Source: F23-B02 sp963613665
Lineage (GTDB): Bacteria; Bacillota; Clostridia; Oscillospirales; Oscillospiraceae
Direction of reading: 5' to 3'
Assembly: GCA_963613665.1 (NCBI GenBank)
Contig: CAVEAL010000018.1
Location: forward strand, 1 to 45,889
DNA length: 45,889 bases
Part shown: in pieces, positions 13,814-23,056 of the stretch
How positions within the stretch are numbered: position 1 is the first letter of the stretch
Layout of the letters: every line of letters starts with the position of its first letter
The notes under the pieces: model-generated
The model's database searches: none
Seen by the model: the letters and a program-made list of their open reading frames with translations, nothing else
What the model was told of the DNA's origin: nothing
Program-made: the position numbers and the translations under genes

Positions 13814-16800
13814 TTACGCCGCGGAGTCTAGTTCAGGCTGTTCAATGTCTGTGGTTCCCTCAGGTAATTGGGATATATTATCATCTTCAGAAATCTCAAC
13901 ATTGACGATAGAATCACTTTCTACAGCTATCTCCGTTTCGGTGTACTGTACTGTAATACCGTTTTCCGAAGCGTACTGTTCCGAAGCGGAACCGCTTTCG
14001 ACTACAAGGACAAGAATAGTCAGGTCGCAACCATTAAATACGTCCATTGATTCACGTGCAGTGATAGTTTCAGGGTCTTCAGACTTGATGGTGATTATCT
14101 CAAACTCATCAACCGACTTAGGAAGTACGACCTTTGTAAGCTTCTTGCAATCAGAAAACGCACCTTCACCAATTTTTTCCAGCTTATCAGGTAACTCGAC
14201 AGAAGTGAGTTCTTTGCAGCCGGAAAAAGCGTATTCCTCGATTATCGTAAGTTGACTGTCGTTCTCAAAACTGACGGAAGTCACTTTATCAAGACCGTTG
14301 AATGCATATGCCCCTATTTTTTCTACTTGCTTGCCTATGATTACATGCTCAATCTCATTGGAGAATTCTGCCCAAGGTGCTGCAGTGTCGGGACTGTAAC
14401 TGTTCATTTCACCCGTCCCGCTTATCTCGAGAGTCTTATTCTCAAGTTTCCATGTAAGCTCGGAACCGCAAGTGTTTGATGCGACTGTAGGAACTTCGGA
14501 AATATCATTAAGCGAAGCAGAATCGGTTTCCGACAAAACGGGGACTTCTGTAACATCCAAGCTCTCCTCAGTATTTAAATCGTTTGAACTGCGAACAACA
14601 CAGATCACATCGTGATCCTTCGCCCACTGTTCGGCGTAACTGCCGCTTGCAACACTGAAGGTGATGTCGGAAAGGCCGGTGAACGCCAGACCATCGATAT
14701 TGGATACTGTATCAGGCAGATAGACCTCACGCAGGTTACGGCAGTACTTGAATGCGTTGCCGCTGATTGTAGTAAGTCCTTCGGGTAACTGTATACTCTC
14801 AAGACTGATGCAGTTTTTGAATACGGAGCCGCCGAGCATTTGCAAACTGCCGTCCTCGGCAAAATTAACATACTTCAAATTCGAGCAGCCACAGAAAGCA
14901 TTGGTGGTCAGCTTGGAGACGCCGGCATCGATGTTTACCGTGGTGATAAGCGCACGGTTGGAGTACCAAGGGATATTTGCCTCGCCGCTATAGGTAGTCA
15001 TTGAACCTGTTCCTGCGATGGTCAGAACTCCATCGCTCATAAGTGTCCATGTAAGATTTTCGCCGCAATTACCGGAAGCAATTGCTACAGGCTCACGCTC
15101 AGTGTAAGCAAAGCCGTTGGATTCAGCCCATGATTTTGCATAGCTGTCCTTTGCAACATTGAAGGTGATGTCGGAAAGGCCGGTGAACGCCAGACCATCG
15201 ATATTGGATACTGTATCAGGCAGATAGACCTCACGCAGGTTACGGCAGTACTTGAATGCGTTGCCGCTGATTGTAGTAAGTCCTTCGGGTAACTGTATAC
15301 TCTCAAGACTGATGCAGTTTTTGAATACGGAGCCGCCGAGCATTTGCAAACTGCCGTCCTCGGCAAAATTAACATACTTCAAATTCGAGCAGCCACAGAA
15401 AGCATTGGTGGTCAGCTTGGAGACGCCGGCATCGATGTTTACCGTGGTGATAAGCGCACGGTTGGAGTACCAAGGGATATTTGCCTCGCCGCTATAGGTA
15501 GTCATTGAACCTGTTCCTGCGATGGTCAGAACTCCATCGCTCATAAGTGTCCATGTAAGATTTTCGCCGCAATTACCGGAAGCAATTGCTACAGGCTCAC
15601 GCTCAGTGTAAGCAAGACCGCGAGCTACAGCCCATTCTTTCGCATAGCTACCATAGCCTACGCTCAGCACCAGGTTAGTATCATCTGTAAAGGCGTTTGG
15701 CATGATCAAGCTGACACCGTCCGGCAAATAAAGTTCTTTCAATGCTGTGCAGTCGGTAAAGGCATTATATCCGATATATATCACGGAATCCGGAAGATTG
15801 AGTGCCTGAAGACTTGAGCATCTTGAAAATGCGTTCTGATCTATACGAGTCAGTTGGCTGTCCTCGGCAAATATGACCTCGGTAAGGTTGCGGCTCGAAT
15901 AAGCAAACCATTTATCAAGGTTTGTAATGTCGCTGTCAACATATATCGTCTTAACATAGTTGCGATAGCTATACCATGGGCTATTCCACACACGAGATTG
16001 CTCATAATTTTCGCCCGTGCCGATAAATTTGAAAAGACCATCGGCGTAGAGTATGAAATCGATGGTGGATCCAGAACGACCTGCTGCCAGTACATTTGCC
16101 GTGGTACTTCTGACAAAGAAGCCGCCTTCGAACAGACAGGTCTCACCACAGATATCGTATTCACCATCATATGCAAAGCCTTGGTCATCTGCAAAGTAGA
16201 AGCGATCCTCATAATGCATATAACCAGTCAGGGGTATACCAGCGACAAGATACATCAGCTTGAAGTTCAAACTGTCATGAACAAATCCAGAAAATTTTTC
16301 ATTAACAGCGTTCTCACTGTATCCGCACACCTTGCATGTAAGCATGTCCGTGTCGCTGTCATACAGATATGTATGTTCATCATTCTCGCAAATGCTCACG
16401 GCACGCTTGGTATACTGGTCAAGGACTGTTTTGCTTCCATCAGCAGCAACATTATATGCTGTAATGGTTGCCTGATACTTATCGGCAGTGAAATCAACAT
16501 AGATGCTGTTGAAATCAAGTGTTGCAATTTCAAAGTTAAAGTCCGGATTGTTCACGATGGAGTAGGACTTGCCGCCGGTGGAGCCGCAGATGTAGTACAC
16601 CGTGCCGTTTTCGTCCACCTGACCGCCGGTCATTGGGGCGGTGCGGGCATAGCTGTGGTCATTGCCGGAGAAGTAGAAGTCGATCCCCGCCGCGTCGCAG
16701 GCTGCGGGCAGATACTGCACGTAAGTCTCGCCGCCGCCGGTGGGATTGGTGTAGTAAGCGGGCACATGGGTCACCAGCACCTTCCAGGTGCAGGTGCTCT

Positions 16801-19800
16801 TGGACGCGTCCTCCACCAGCCACTGGGTGAACTGCTGGATGGTATCCTTATCGGAGGTGTGGTTCAGCACGGCGATGTACACGTCGCCCCGCTCCACGGA
16901 GTACCAGGCGGTGGGAACGCCGAACACGCTCATGGCAGCGATGGCGCCGCTGCCGCTGTCGTCGGCCTCATGGTTGCCGATAACGTGGATCATATCCGTA
17001 TCGCGGATACCGTCCAGGGTGAACAGGGACAGGGCATCCTGCCACTGGTTGTAGTAGCGGACGTTATCTACCGCGTCGCCCAGCTGGACGCCGAAGTGAT
17101 ACTGCCCGGCCAGGCAGCCGGCGATGCGGCCCATGCCCTCCAGAGCGGCTTCCTCCTGGATATCCGCCAGCAGGAAGAAACGGGTCTGCTTCCCGGCGGC
17201 AGGCACCGTGAAGCTGCGCACGTCGGACCAGACGGAGCCGTCGCCCACCCGGTAATAGTAGGTGTTTCCGGCGGTAAGGCCCGTCAGAGACACGCCGTTG
17301 ACGCGGTTGATCTGCTTGCTGGAGGAGTAGGAGATCAGGCGGCTGGTACCCTCCACCTCCACAGCGCCGGTCATGTCGGCGTTGGCGGAAAGCCGGGCCA
17401 CAGCCCGATCACCGCTGTGCGCGGGGTTGCTCATCCAGGTGATGGTCTTGCCGTCAGCGGACGGGGCCAGGTTGTAGATGACGTTATAGGGCGCGCCGGT
17501 TTCGTCGCCCACGGCGTCATAGCTGAACAGGGTGATCTGATAGGAGCAGTTGCCCGCTTCATCGACAGCCCGCAGGTTAACGCTGCCCTGGCTGGCCGTC
17601 AGGCTGGAGATGTCGATCCGACCGTTCTCGTCGGTATCGCCCAGCAGCACGTCGTTGGCGTACACATGGACACCGGCGGCAGCCTTGCCGTCCCGGATAA
17701 CGGTGACGGCGGCGGCAGCGGTGCTGCCCACCACGGCAGTGTCCGCCTGGATGCGGTACATGGCCTCAATGGGCCGGTTCGTCACGGGGGTGGTGAAGCC
17801 GGTGGCGTACTGGTTCAGGTCGCTGATGTCCAGGTCCTCCGTCTGCTTGCAGCCGTAAGACCCCTTGGTGACCTGCACGTTGACGCTGCTGTCCTCGGCA
17901 ACGGAGGTGGGGATGTCCACGGCGATAACAGCCAGGGCACCGGTGGTGTATACCGCGTGGTCGATGGCCGTGATGCTCACGGACACAACGCCCTTGGCGG
18001 CGTCATAGCCATACGTACCGGTAACGCCCTCCGGGAAGGTAACGCCGGTGACGGGATAGCTGCGGGAAACGGAGACATTGGCCGTGAGGGAGGTGATGGA
18101 CGCCGGGTCGGTGGCAGTCAGCGCCAGCTCCCAGGTCTTGCCCACGGTAGGCTCACCCCGCAGGTCCAGAGACACACCGGGCACGTCCGTCTCCTCCGCA
18201 GCCACGGTGAAATACCGGGTCTCGCGGGTGACGTTGCCGTAGCCGTCCTTCAAATAGAAGGTGATAGAGTGCAGACCGTTGCCTAAGTGCATCAGGCCGG
18301 AGGTGCTGCCCAGGTTGTCCCGGTCATATCTGCCCCGGTAGGTGCCGTCGAAATAGAAGTAGGCGGACTCCACGCCGGTGGCGTAGGGGTCGGTCTCCTC
18401 GCTGTCGTCGTAGGTAACGAAGAAGCGAAGGTTGCCGGAGTTGAGGGTCGCGCCGTTTTCCAGCTCGGTCTTGGTGCCGTCGTCGTTGACCAGCTGGATG
18501 GAGTTCACCACGGGAGCGGTAACATCCTGGTTGTTGGCGCCGTATACCACGCACAGGTTATCCAGCAGGATGTAGCCCTTCAGGTCGCTCTTGTCCAGCT
18601 TCACGCCGTCGGTGGTATACCAGCCGATGCCGCCGGTGGTGGCCATGGCCCGGAACAGCATGCCGCTGTTGACCTGGATCAGCGCACCGGCATACTGGGT
18701 CAGGTCAGCTTCCAGATACTGCCAGCCAGCCTTCAGGCCCTCGCCAGCAGCCGCACTGCCGTTGCTGAAGTTGACATAGGCGCTGGTCCAGCTCTGGCCG
18801 CCATTGGTGCTGGTGGCGATCTCGGCACGGAGCCAGGGGACGGGAACGCCCTCGGGAATGTAGACCCACACGCCCAGAGCGGTGGGGGTGCCGTCGATGG
18901 CCAGGTTGTCGCCCAGGCCCAGGCACGCACCGTCCGTACCGCCCAGTTTGGTCCAGTCGTACTCCAGCTTGATGGCGTTGTGGCCGAAGCGGACGATATC
19001 GGCGTATGCCTCGTCGGTATCGGATACTACAGAGCCCTTCACCACGCCGCCGCGGCCCGCGTAGTGATAAGTTGCCACGGCGTTAGCTGCCATGCCGGAA
19101 AAGTTCTCCACGGTGGTGCCGATGGTGGAATAATCCCAGGGGTCCTCGTCGCCGCCGTCCAGGATCATGGTGGGCTCCATGCCGATGTTCACGGTGACAG
19201 AGGCCGTCAGGTCGCCGCGCACAGCGGTGACGGTGGGGCTGCCGGAATACTTCACGTTGCCGGTAACGGTGAACAGGTTGCCGGTGAAGCTGCCGGCGTC
19301 CGGATCGGAAACGGTCCACTGGATGTCGCCGTCCTGCAGATGGACGGTCTCCGTCTGGTAGGTAGCCTTGAAGCCCAGATTGCTGACCTCGTTGTAGTTC
19401 AGGTTCACCTCGCCGGAGGTAAAGGCCAGCTTGTCCGGGCTCTGGATGTGGAGCACGGCGGTGCCCACGGTCCGGCCGCCGCTGACCAGGCTCACCGTCA
19501 CGTCGCCGGTCTTGCCGGAGGAAACAAAGGTGGCGGAGGCGCTGCTGCCGTTTACAGCAGCGGCGGTCACCGTGCCCATGGTCTCATCGCTGACGGTGAA
19601 GCTCACGTCCTCCGGCAGGGCCTTGGCAGGCGCGCCGGAGAAGTCCATGGCGTCCGCCGTCAGGGTGACGGAGGAGCCGGGGGTATAGTATTCATCGGTA
19701 GGGGTAACGGCAGCGTGGTCAAACTCACCGGAAGCCGCCACGGTGGATACCACCAGAATGGTGCCGGAAATACCACGCTCGCTGCCGCCGGCAGGGGTGT

Positions 19801-20704
19801 TGCGCATGGTGACGTCCTGCTCACCCTCCCGCTGGGAGATGTAGGTAGATGAGCCGCCCTCATCCAGCTGGATGGCCGCCACGCAGCCCAGGGCCACCAT
19901 CATCCGGGCCTCCTCGGCTGCGGTATAGCCCACGGAGCGGGGAGCCATGGTGCCGTCGGCCTGGAACAGCACCACGGTTCCGTCGGCCTTGATGCCCACG
20001 CAGGTGCGGGGATAGCAGCCGCCGTTACCAGATGCTGTGGCTACAACCTCGCCGTCCCAAACCATTGCAACCAGAGCATCTACCGCTTCAATGATTTTTA
20101 CGGTTTTGCCCTGTTTTGCACTTTGATCGGCCTCAGCCTGTGCAAGGGTAGTTCCTTCCTTGAACACATTGACGGAACCATCGTCAAATGCGGCAAGATA
20201 GGCGCGGCTGGAATTGTCATGGTGGACTACACCGTTCATCACCAGATAGCCAGACGGCTCGCCGGTGTTGATATTGAACCACGATGCGTTGACACCGCCC
20301 ACCACGTTCAGGCCGGTCTCTTTTTCATAGACGTGGGCCTGGTCCGTGGTGGTTTTCAGGGTCCAGCCCTGTTCCTTGGGGTTGCGGTTGCCGTAGCCTG
20401 CCACAATCTTGGCACGGCCACCGGAGGTGTTGACCTCCATGACGTTTGCAACCGTCTGAGATGTTCCAGCAGCATTGTTGGTTATAATTACCTGCTCGGA
20501 AATGTCCGGCGCGATTGCATAATTCCGTCGAGAAGTTACATAAAAATCAGTACCCTCGATGGAATCGCCTTTGTTCAGACCGGAGCCACTATTAGTGGCC
20601 GCTGTCTGAACCACTTCTGCAAAGGCCTGACATGGTAATATGCTGATTACCATCATCAGGCACAATAGCAGAGCTAAGAACTTTTTTGATCTGCGTTTTT
20701 TCAC
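13814..20704 (-). CDS. Giant secreted protein: phosphodiester glycosidase + metallophosphatase + BspA-type LRRs
   Basis: A 2296-residue protein starting at GTG 20704 behind GGAGGT. A signal peptide (KKRRSKKFLALLLCLMMVIS, cleavage likely after QAFA) begins it. A NAGPA-type phosphodiester glycosidase domain spans about 90-320 (GGVNASWFNINTGEPSGYLV; LDEGGSSTYIS; GISGTILVVS). Ig-like and carbohydrate-binding-like regions follow to about 1090. A purple-acid-phosphatase-like Fn3 plus calcineurin-type phosphoesterase spans about 1090-1420 (LADIQEE, QLGDAVDN, IGNHEAD, VTHVPAYY, GNDHSYAR). From about 1600 to 2200 are four BspA-like LRR blocks, two nearly identical. No sortase signal is seen. It starts 19 bp after the epimerase stop and thus appears to be the last EPS operon gene. 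It may process phosphodiester-linked sugars of this EPS, but the substrate is unproven. Confidence 0.85.
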   Translation of the reverse strand: MKKRRSKKFLALLLCLMMVISILPCQAFAEVVQTAATNSGSGLNKGDSIEGTDFYVTSRRNYAIAPDISEQVIITNNAAGTSQTVANVMEVNTSGGRAKIVAGYGNRNPKEQGWTLKTTTDQAHVYEKETGLNVVGGVNASWFNINTGEPSGYLVMNGVVHHDNSSRAYLAAFDDGSVNVFKEGTTLAQAEADQSAKQGKTVKIIEAVDALVAMVWDGEVVATASGNGGCYPRTCVGIKADGTVVLFQADGTMAPRSVGYTAAEEARMMVALGCVAAIQLDEGGSSTYISQREGEQDVTMRNTPAGGSERGISGTILVVSTVAASGEFDHAAVTPTDEYYTPGSSVTLTADAMDFSGAPAKALPEDVSFTVSDETMGTVTAAAVNGSSASATFVSSGKTGDVTVSLVSGGRTVGTAVLHIQSPDKLAFTSGEVNLNYNEVSNLGFKATYQTETVHLQDGDIQWTVSDPDAGSFTGNLFTVTGNVKYSGSPTVTAVRGDLTASVTVNIGMEPTMILDGGDEDPWDYSTIGTTVENFSGMAANAVATYHYAGRGGVVKGSVVSDTDEAYADIVRFGHNAIKLEYDWTKLGGTDGACLGLGDNLAIDGTPTALGVWVYIPEGVPVPWLRAEIATSTNGGQSWTSAYVNFSNGSAAAGEGLKAGWQYLEADLTQYAGALIQVNSGMLFRAMATTGGIGWYTTDGVKLDKSDLKGYILLDNLCVVYGANNQDVTAPVVNSIQLVNDDGTKTELENGATLNSGNLRFFVTYDDSEETDPYATGVESAYFYFDGTYRGRYDRDNLGSTSGLMHLGNGLHSITFYLKDGYGNVTRETRYFTVAAEETDVPGVSLDLRGEPTVGKTWELALTATDPASITSLTANVSVSRSYPVTGVTFPEGVTGTYGYDAAKGVVSVSITAIDHAVYTTGALAVIAVDIPTSVAEDSSVNVQVTKGSYGCKQTEDLDISDLNQYATGFTTPVTNRPIEAMYRIQADTAVVGSTAAAAVTVIRDGKAAAGVHVYANDVLLGDTDENGRIDISSLTASQGSVNLRAVDEAGNCSYQITLFSYDAVGDETGAPYNVIYNLAPSADGKTITWMSNPAHSGDRAVARLSANADMTGAVEVEGTSRLISYSSSKQINRVNGVSLTGLTAGNTYYYRVGDGSVWSDVRSFTVPAAGKQTRFFLLADIQEEAALEGMGRIAGCLAGQYHFGVQLGDAVDNVRYYNQWQDALSLFTLDGIRDTDMIHVIGNHEADDSGSGAIAAMSVFGVPTAWYSVERGDVYIAVLNHTSDKDTIQQFTQWLVEDASKSTCTWKVLVTHVPAYYTNPTGGGETYVQYLPAACDAAGIDFYFSGNDHSYARTAPMTGGQVDENGTVYYICGSTGGKSYSIVNNPDFNFEIATLDFNSIYVDFTADKYQATITAYNVAADGSKTVLDQYTKRAVSICENDEHTYLYDSDTDMLTCKVCGYSENAVNEKFSGFVHDSLNFKLMYLVAGIPLTGYMHYEDRFYFADDQGFAYDGEYDICGETCLFEGGFFVRSTTANVLAAGRSGSTIDFILYADGLFKFIGTGENYEQSRVWNSPWYSYRNYVKTIYVDSDITNLDKWFAYSSRNLTEVIFAEDSQLTRIDQNAFSRCSSLQALNLPDSVIYIGYNAFTDCTALKELYLPDGVSLIMPNAFTDDTNLVLSVGYGSYAKEWAVARGLAYTEREPVAIASGNCGENLTWTLMSDGVLTIAGTGSMTTYSGEANIPWYSNRALITTVNIDAGVSKLTTNAFCGCSNLKYVNFAEDGSLQMLGGSVFKNCISLESIQLPEGLTTISGNAFKYCRNLREVYLPDTVSNIDGLAFTGLSDITFNVAKDSYAKSWAESNGFAYTEREPVAIASGNCGENLTWTLMSDGVLTIAGTGSMTTYSGEANIPWYSNRALITTVNIDAGVSKLTTNAFCGCSNLKYVNFAEDGSLQMLGGSVFKNCISLESIQLPEGLTTISGNAFKYCRNLREVYLPDTVSNIDGLAFTGLSDITFSVASGSYAEQWAKDHDVICVVRSSNDLNTEESLDVTEVPVLSETDSASLNDISEVPTVASNTCGSELTWKLENKTLEISGTGEMNSYSPDTAAPWAEFSNEIEHVIIGKQVEKIGAYAFNGLDKVTSVSFENDSQLTIIEEYAFSGCKELTSVELPDKLEKIGEGAFSDCKKLTKVVLPKSVDEFEIITIKSEDPETITARESMDVFNGCDLTILVLVVESGSASEQYASENGITVQYTETEIAVESDSIVNVEISEDDNISQLPEGTTDIEQPELDSAA
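14647..15615. repeat. Two tandem, nearly identical 504-bp units in the LRR region
   Basis: The DNA from about 14647 to 15111 recurs at 15151-15615 with an offset of 504 bp (168 codons) and almost no differences over about 460 bp by eye. Each unit encodes one BspA-like LRR block beginning EREPVAIASGNCGENLTWTL. Such identity points to a recent duplication and allows copy number to vary by recombination. Confidence 0.9.
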
Positions 20705-20723
20705 TGTTTTACCTCCATTCGAA

Positions 20724-21824
20724 CTACAATTTCATATATACGTCACGGTACCACTGAACAAAGCTACGCAGGCCAAGCTGTAAAGGAGTCGTGGGATGAA
20801 AGCCGAAATCATGTTCCAGTGGCGATGTATCGGCATACGTTGCCACAACATCCCCGGGCTGCATTGGCAGAAATTCCGTGTGTAACGCAAAATCATAGTC
20901 ACACGGAAGGAGTCCTGCTTTGACTGTCTCCTCCTGTAATATTTGCACGAAGTCCAGCAGCTTCACGGGCTGGCTATTTCCTATGTTATATACAGAATGA
21001 GGGGCTACACAACATCCATTATCTGATACTGCTGGAGCGGGGGCGCATTTCATCACCCGTAAAACACCTTCTACGATATCGTCAACATATGTGAAATCCC
21101 GCATGCAGTTGCCATAGTTATAGAGTTGGATATTTCCTCCCTGAGTGAGCCGGTCGATAAACTTGAAGTACGCCATATCGGGTCTTCCTGCTGGCCCGTA
21201 CACCGTGAAAAAACGTAAACCCGTAACTGGTAGCCTGTAGAGTTCGGAATAGGCATAAGCCAGTAGTTCGTTTGACTTTTTCGTTGCTGCGTAAAGGCTT
21301 ACGGGCTTATCGGTCTTATCTCCTGCGCTATAAGGCATCTTTGTATTTCCACCGTATACGGAGGACGATGATGCATAAATCAGATGTTCAACGCCATTTC
21401 TCCTACCATCATGTGAGTGACGGCACGCCTCCAAAATGCGGTAAAATCCAACCAAATTGCTCTCAACATAGGTGTCCGGATGGTCGATAGAGTATCTTAC
21501 TCCGGCCTGTGCTGCTAAATTAACTACCAACGATGGTTCATACATAGAGAAAATATCCTTCAGCAATTCCTCGTTGGTTATTGAACCGTGAATGAACGTG
21601 AACGAGCTTCCGCTACCGGAGTAAAGAGCCGCAGTGTGATGAAGTTGTTCTAACCGCCAATATTTCAGATGCGGGTTATAATAATCGTTCATATCGTCTA
21701 GACCAATAACATGTACCGAGTGGATGCGCTCTAGCAGTATCTGGGTCAGTCGGGCACCGATAAAGCCCGCTGCACCAGTGACCAGAATCGTTTTACCTTC
21801 TAGCGACACATTCGGTGTTTTCAT
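20724..21824 (-). CDS. UDP-glucuronate 4-epimerase-like NAD-dependent epimerase
   Basis: A 366-residue short-chain dehydrogenase/reductase. The ATG at 21824 (MKTPNVSLEGKTIL) has GGGAGAG 7 bases upstream. The NAD-binding TGAAGFIG is near the N-terminus, DDMNDYYNPHLK follows, then the catalytic S-S-S-V-Y-G with YAATK, and RFFTVYGPAGRPDMA. The DYYNP-x-LK segment and VYGPxGRPDMA are typical of the enzymes that convert UDP-glucuronic acid to UDP-galacturonic acid in capsule loci. It follows directly on the UDP-glucose dehydrogenase gene (one base between), so the pair would make UDP-GlcA and then UDP-GalA for the polymer. Intact. Confidence 0.85.
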   Translation of the reverse strand: MKTPNVSLEGKTILVTGAAGFIGARLTQILLERIHSVHVIGLDDMNDYYNPHLKYWRLEQLHHTAALYSGSGSSFTFIHGSITNEELLKDIFSMYEPSLVVNLAAQAGVRYSIDHPDTYVESNLVGFYRILEACRHSHDGRRNGVEHLIYASSSSVYGGNTKMPYSAGDKTDKPVSLYAATKKSNELLAYAYSELYRLPVTGLRFFTVYGPAGRPDMAYFKFIDRLTQGGNIQLYNYGNCMRDFTYVDDIVEGVLRVMKCAPAPAVSDNGCCVAPHSVYNIGNSQPVKLLDFVQILQEETVKAGLLPCDYDFALHTEFLPMQPGDVVATYADTSPLEHDFGFHPTTPLQLGLRSFVQWYRDVYMKL

Positions 21825-21825
21825 T

Positions 21826-23040
21826 TCAATCTCTCCCAAAAAGATCTCTGGTATAGACCTTCTCTCGCACATCTTCCAGTTCACTGTCAAATCGATTGGC
21901 AAGGATAAGCGAGGCTTGTTTCTTAAACTGTGACAAATCATCTATACGAAGGCAACCTTTAACCGTTTGGCCTGATCCCAAAGATGGTTCATACAACAGC
22001 ATTGGTACATCGTTTTCACATAAATATTGTATGATATCAAAAATTGCACTGCAACGAAAATTGTCGGCACCGGATTTCATGACAAGTCGATAAATGCCAA
22101 CACTGGGGCAGGGAGCCTCTTCGCTGCTTATCTGTTTTAATTTGCGACAAATTTGCTGTGCAATGAACGACTTGCGGCAGCTGTTGGAAGTAACGATGGC
22201 CTCCATAAGCGTTTGTGGCACTCCATCATAGTTTGACAGCAATTGCCGCGTGTCTTTGGGTAGGCAGTATCCGCCGTAACCGAATGACGGATTATTGTAA
22301 TATTGCCCAATTCTCGGGTCCAAACATATGCCCCTGATAATGGAATTTGTATCAAGTCCCTTCGACTCTGCAAATGTATCCAGCTCATTGAAAAAACTGA
22401 TACGCATTGCAAGATATGTGTTCGCAAATAGTTTAACAGCCTCCGCCTCGGCGTACCGTACTATTTGAATATCCACATTCTTCTCTTCTGCGCAGTTGCG
22501 AAGAATCTTTGCGAAGGTGTATGCCTGTTCAGTCAAAACAGCATCTTCAATATCCGTTCCGACAATGATGCGACTTGGGTGAAGATTGTCATACACAGCC
22601 ATCCCTTCTCTGAGAAACTCCGGGCTGAACAGGATTTCTTTCTTTCTGTATTTTATACGGAGTCGTTCAGCAAATCCGACGGGAACCGTGCTTTTGATCA
22701 CGATAACAGCGCTCGGCGCATATTGCAACACTTCTTCGACTACGCTTTCTATGACTGTCGTGTCAAACGAATTTTTCTCTGTGTCGTAGTTTGTAGGCAC
22801 TGCGATTATTACATATTCGGCTCCAGAATATGCCTTTTCTGACTCCGTAGTTGCACTGAGCTGCAAGGTCTGCTCCTTCAAATAATACTCTGTGTAGCTG
22901 TCATGTATTGGGGATATCCCCCCATTGAACATATTGACCTTGTCTTCTGCCACCTCAGCTATACAAACCGAGTTTTTTTGAGCCAGCAATACTGCTAGCG
23001 AGAAGCCCACATAGCCCATTCCCGCAATCGCTATTTTCAT
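21826..23040 (-). CDS. ugd: UDP-glucose 6-dehydrogenase
   Basis: A 404-residue NAD-dependent dehydrogenase starting at ATG 23040 (MKIAIAGMGYVGFSLAVLLA, the Rossmann GxGxxG). STVPVGFAERL, FSPEFLREG, the helix ANTYLAMRISFFNELD, and the catalytic cysteine in GYGGYCLPKDTRQLL are all present. It oxidises UDP-glucose twice to UDP-glucuronic acid. The C-terminal domain is complete. AAAGGAT about 11 bases upstream is the likely ribosome site. The neighbours, flippase before and epimerase after, place it in the EPS precursor branch. The N-terminal extension that the open frame allows is not needed. Confidence 0.93.
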   Translation of the reverse strand: MKIAIAGMGYVGFSLAVLLAQKNSVCIAEVAEDKVNMFNGGISPIHDSYTEYYLKEQTLQLSATTESEKAYSGAEYVIIAVPTNYDTEKNSFDTTVIESVVEEVLQYAPSAVIVIKSTVPVGFAERLRIKYRKKEILFSPEFLREGMAVYDNLHPSRIIVGTDIEDAVLTEQAYTFAKILRNCAEEKNVDIQIVRYAEAEAVKLFANTYLAMRISFFNELDTFAESKGLDTNSIIRGICLDPRIGQYYNNPSFGYGGYCLPKDTRQLLSNYDGVPQTLMEAIVTSNSCRKSFIAQQICRKLKQISSEEAPCPSVGIYRLVMKSGADNFRCSAIFDIIQYLCENDVPMLLYEPSLGSGQTVKGCLRIDDLSQFKKQASLILANRFDSELEDVREKVYTRDLFGRD

Positions 23041-23056
23041 TCTACAGTTATCCTTT

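Noticed and set aside
14647..15615. Tandem repeats as a CRISPR or MITE array
   Set aside because: Units are 504 bp, in frame within a gene and encode LRR blocks; they are protein repeats.
15854..19852. Two long plus-strand open frames (about 810 and 521 codons) antisense to the giant secreted protein
   Set aside because: Their translation has no domain signature and the opposite strand has clear signal peptide, glycosidase and phosphatase motifs. They result from the high GC of that part of the gene.
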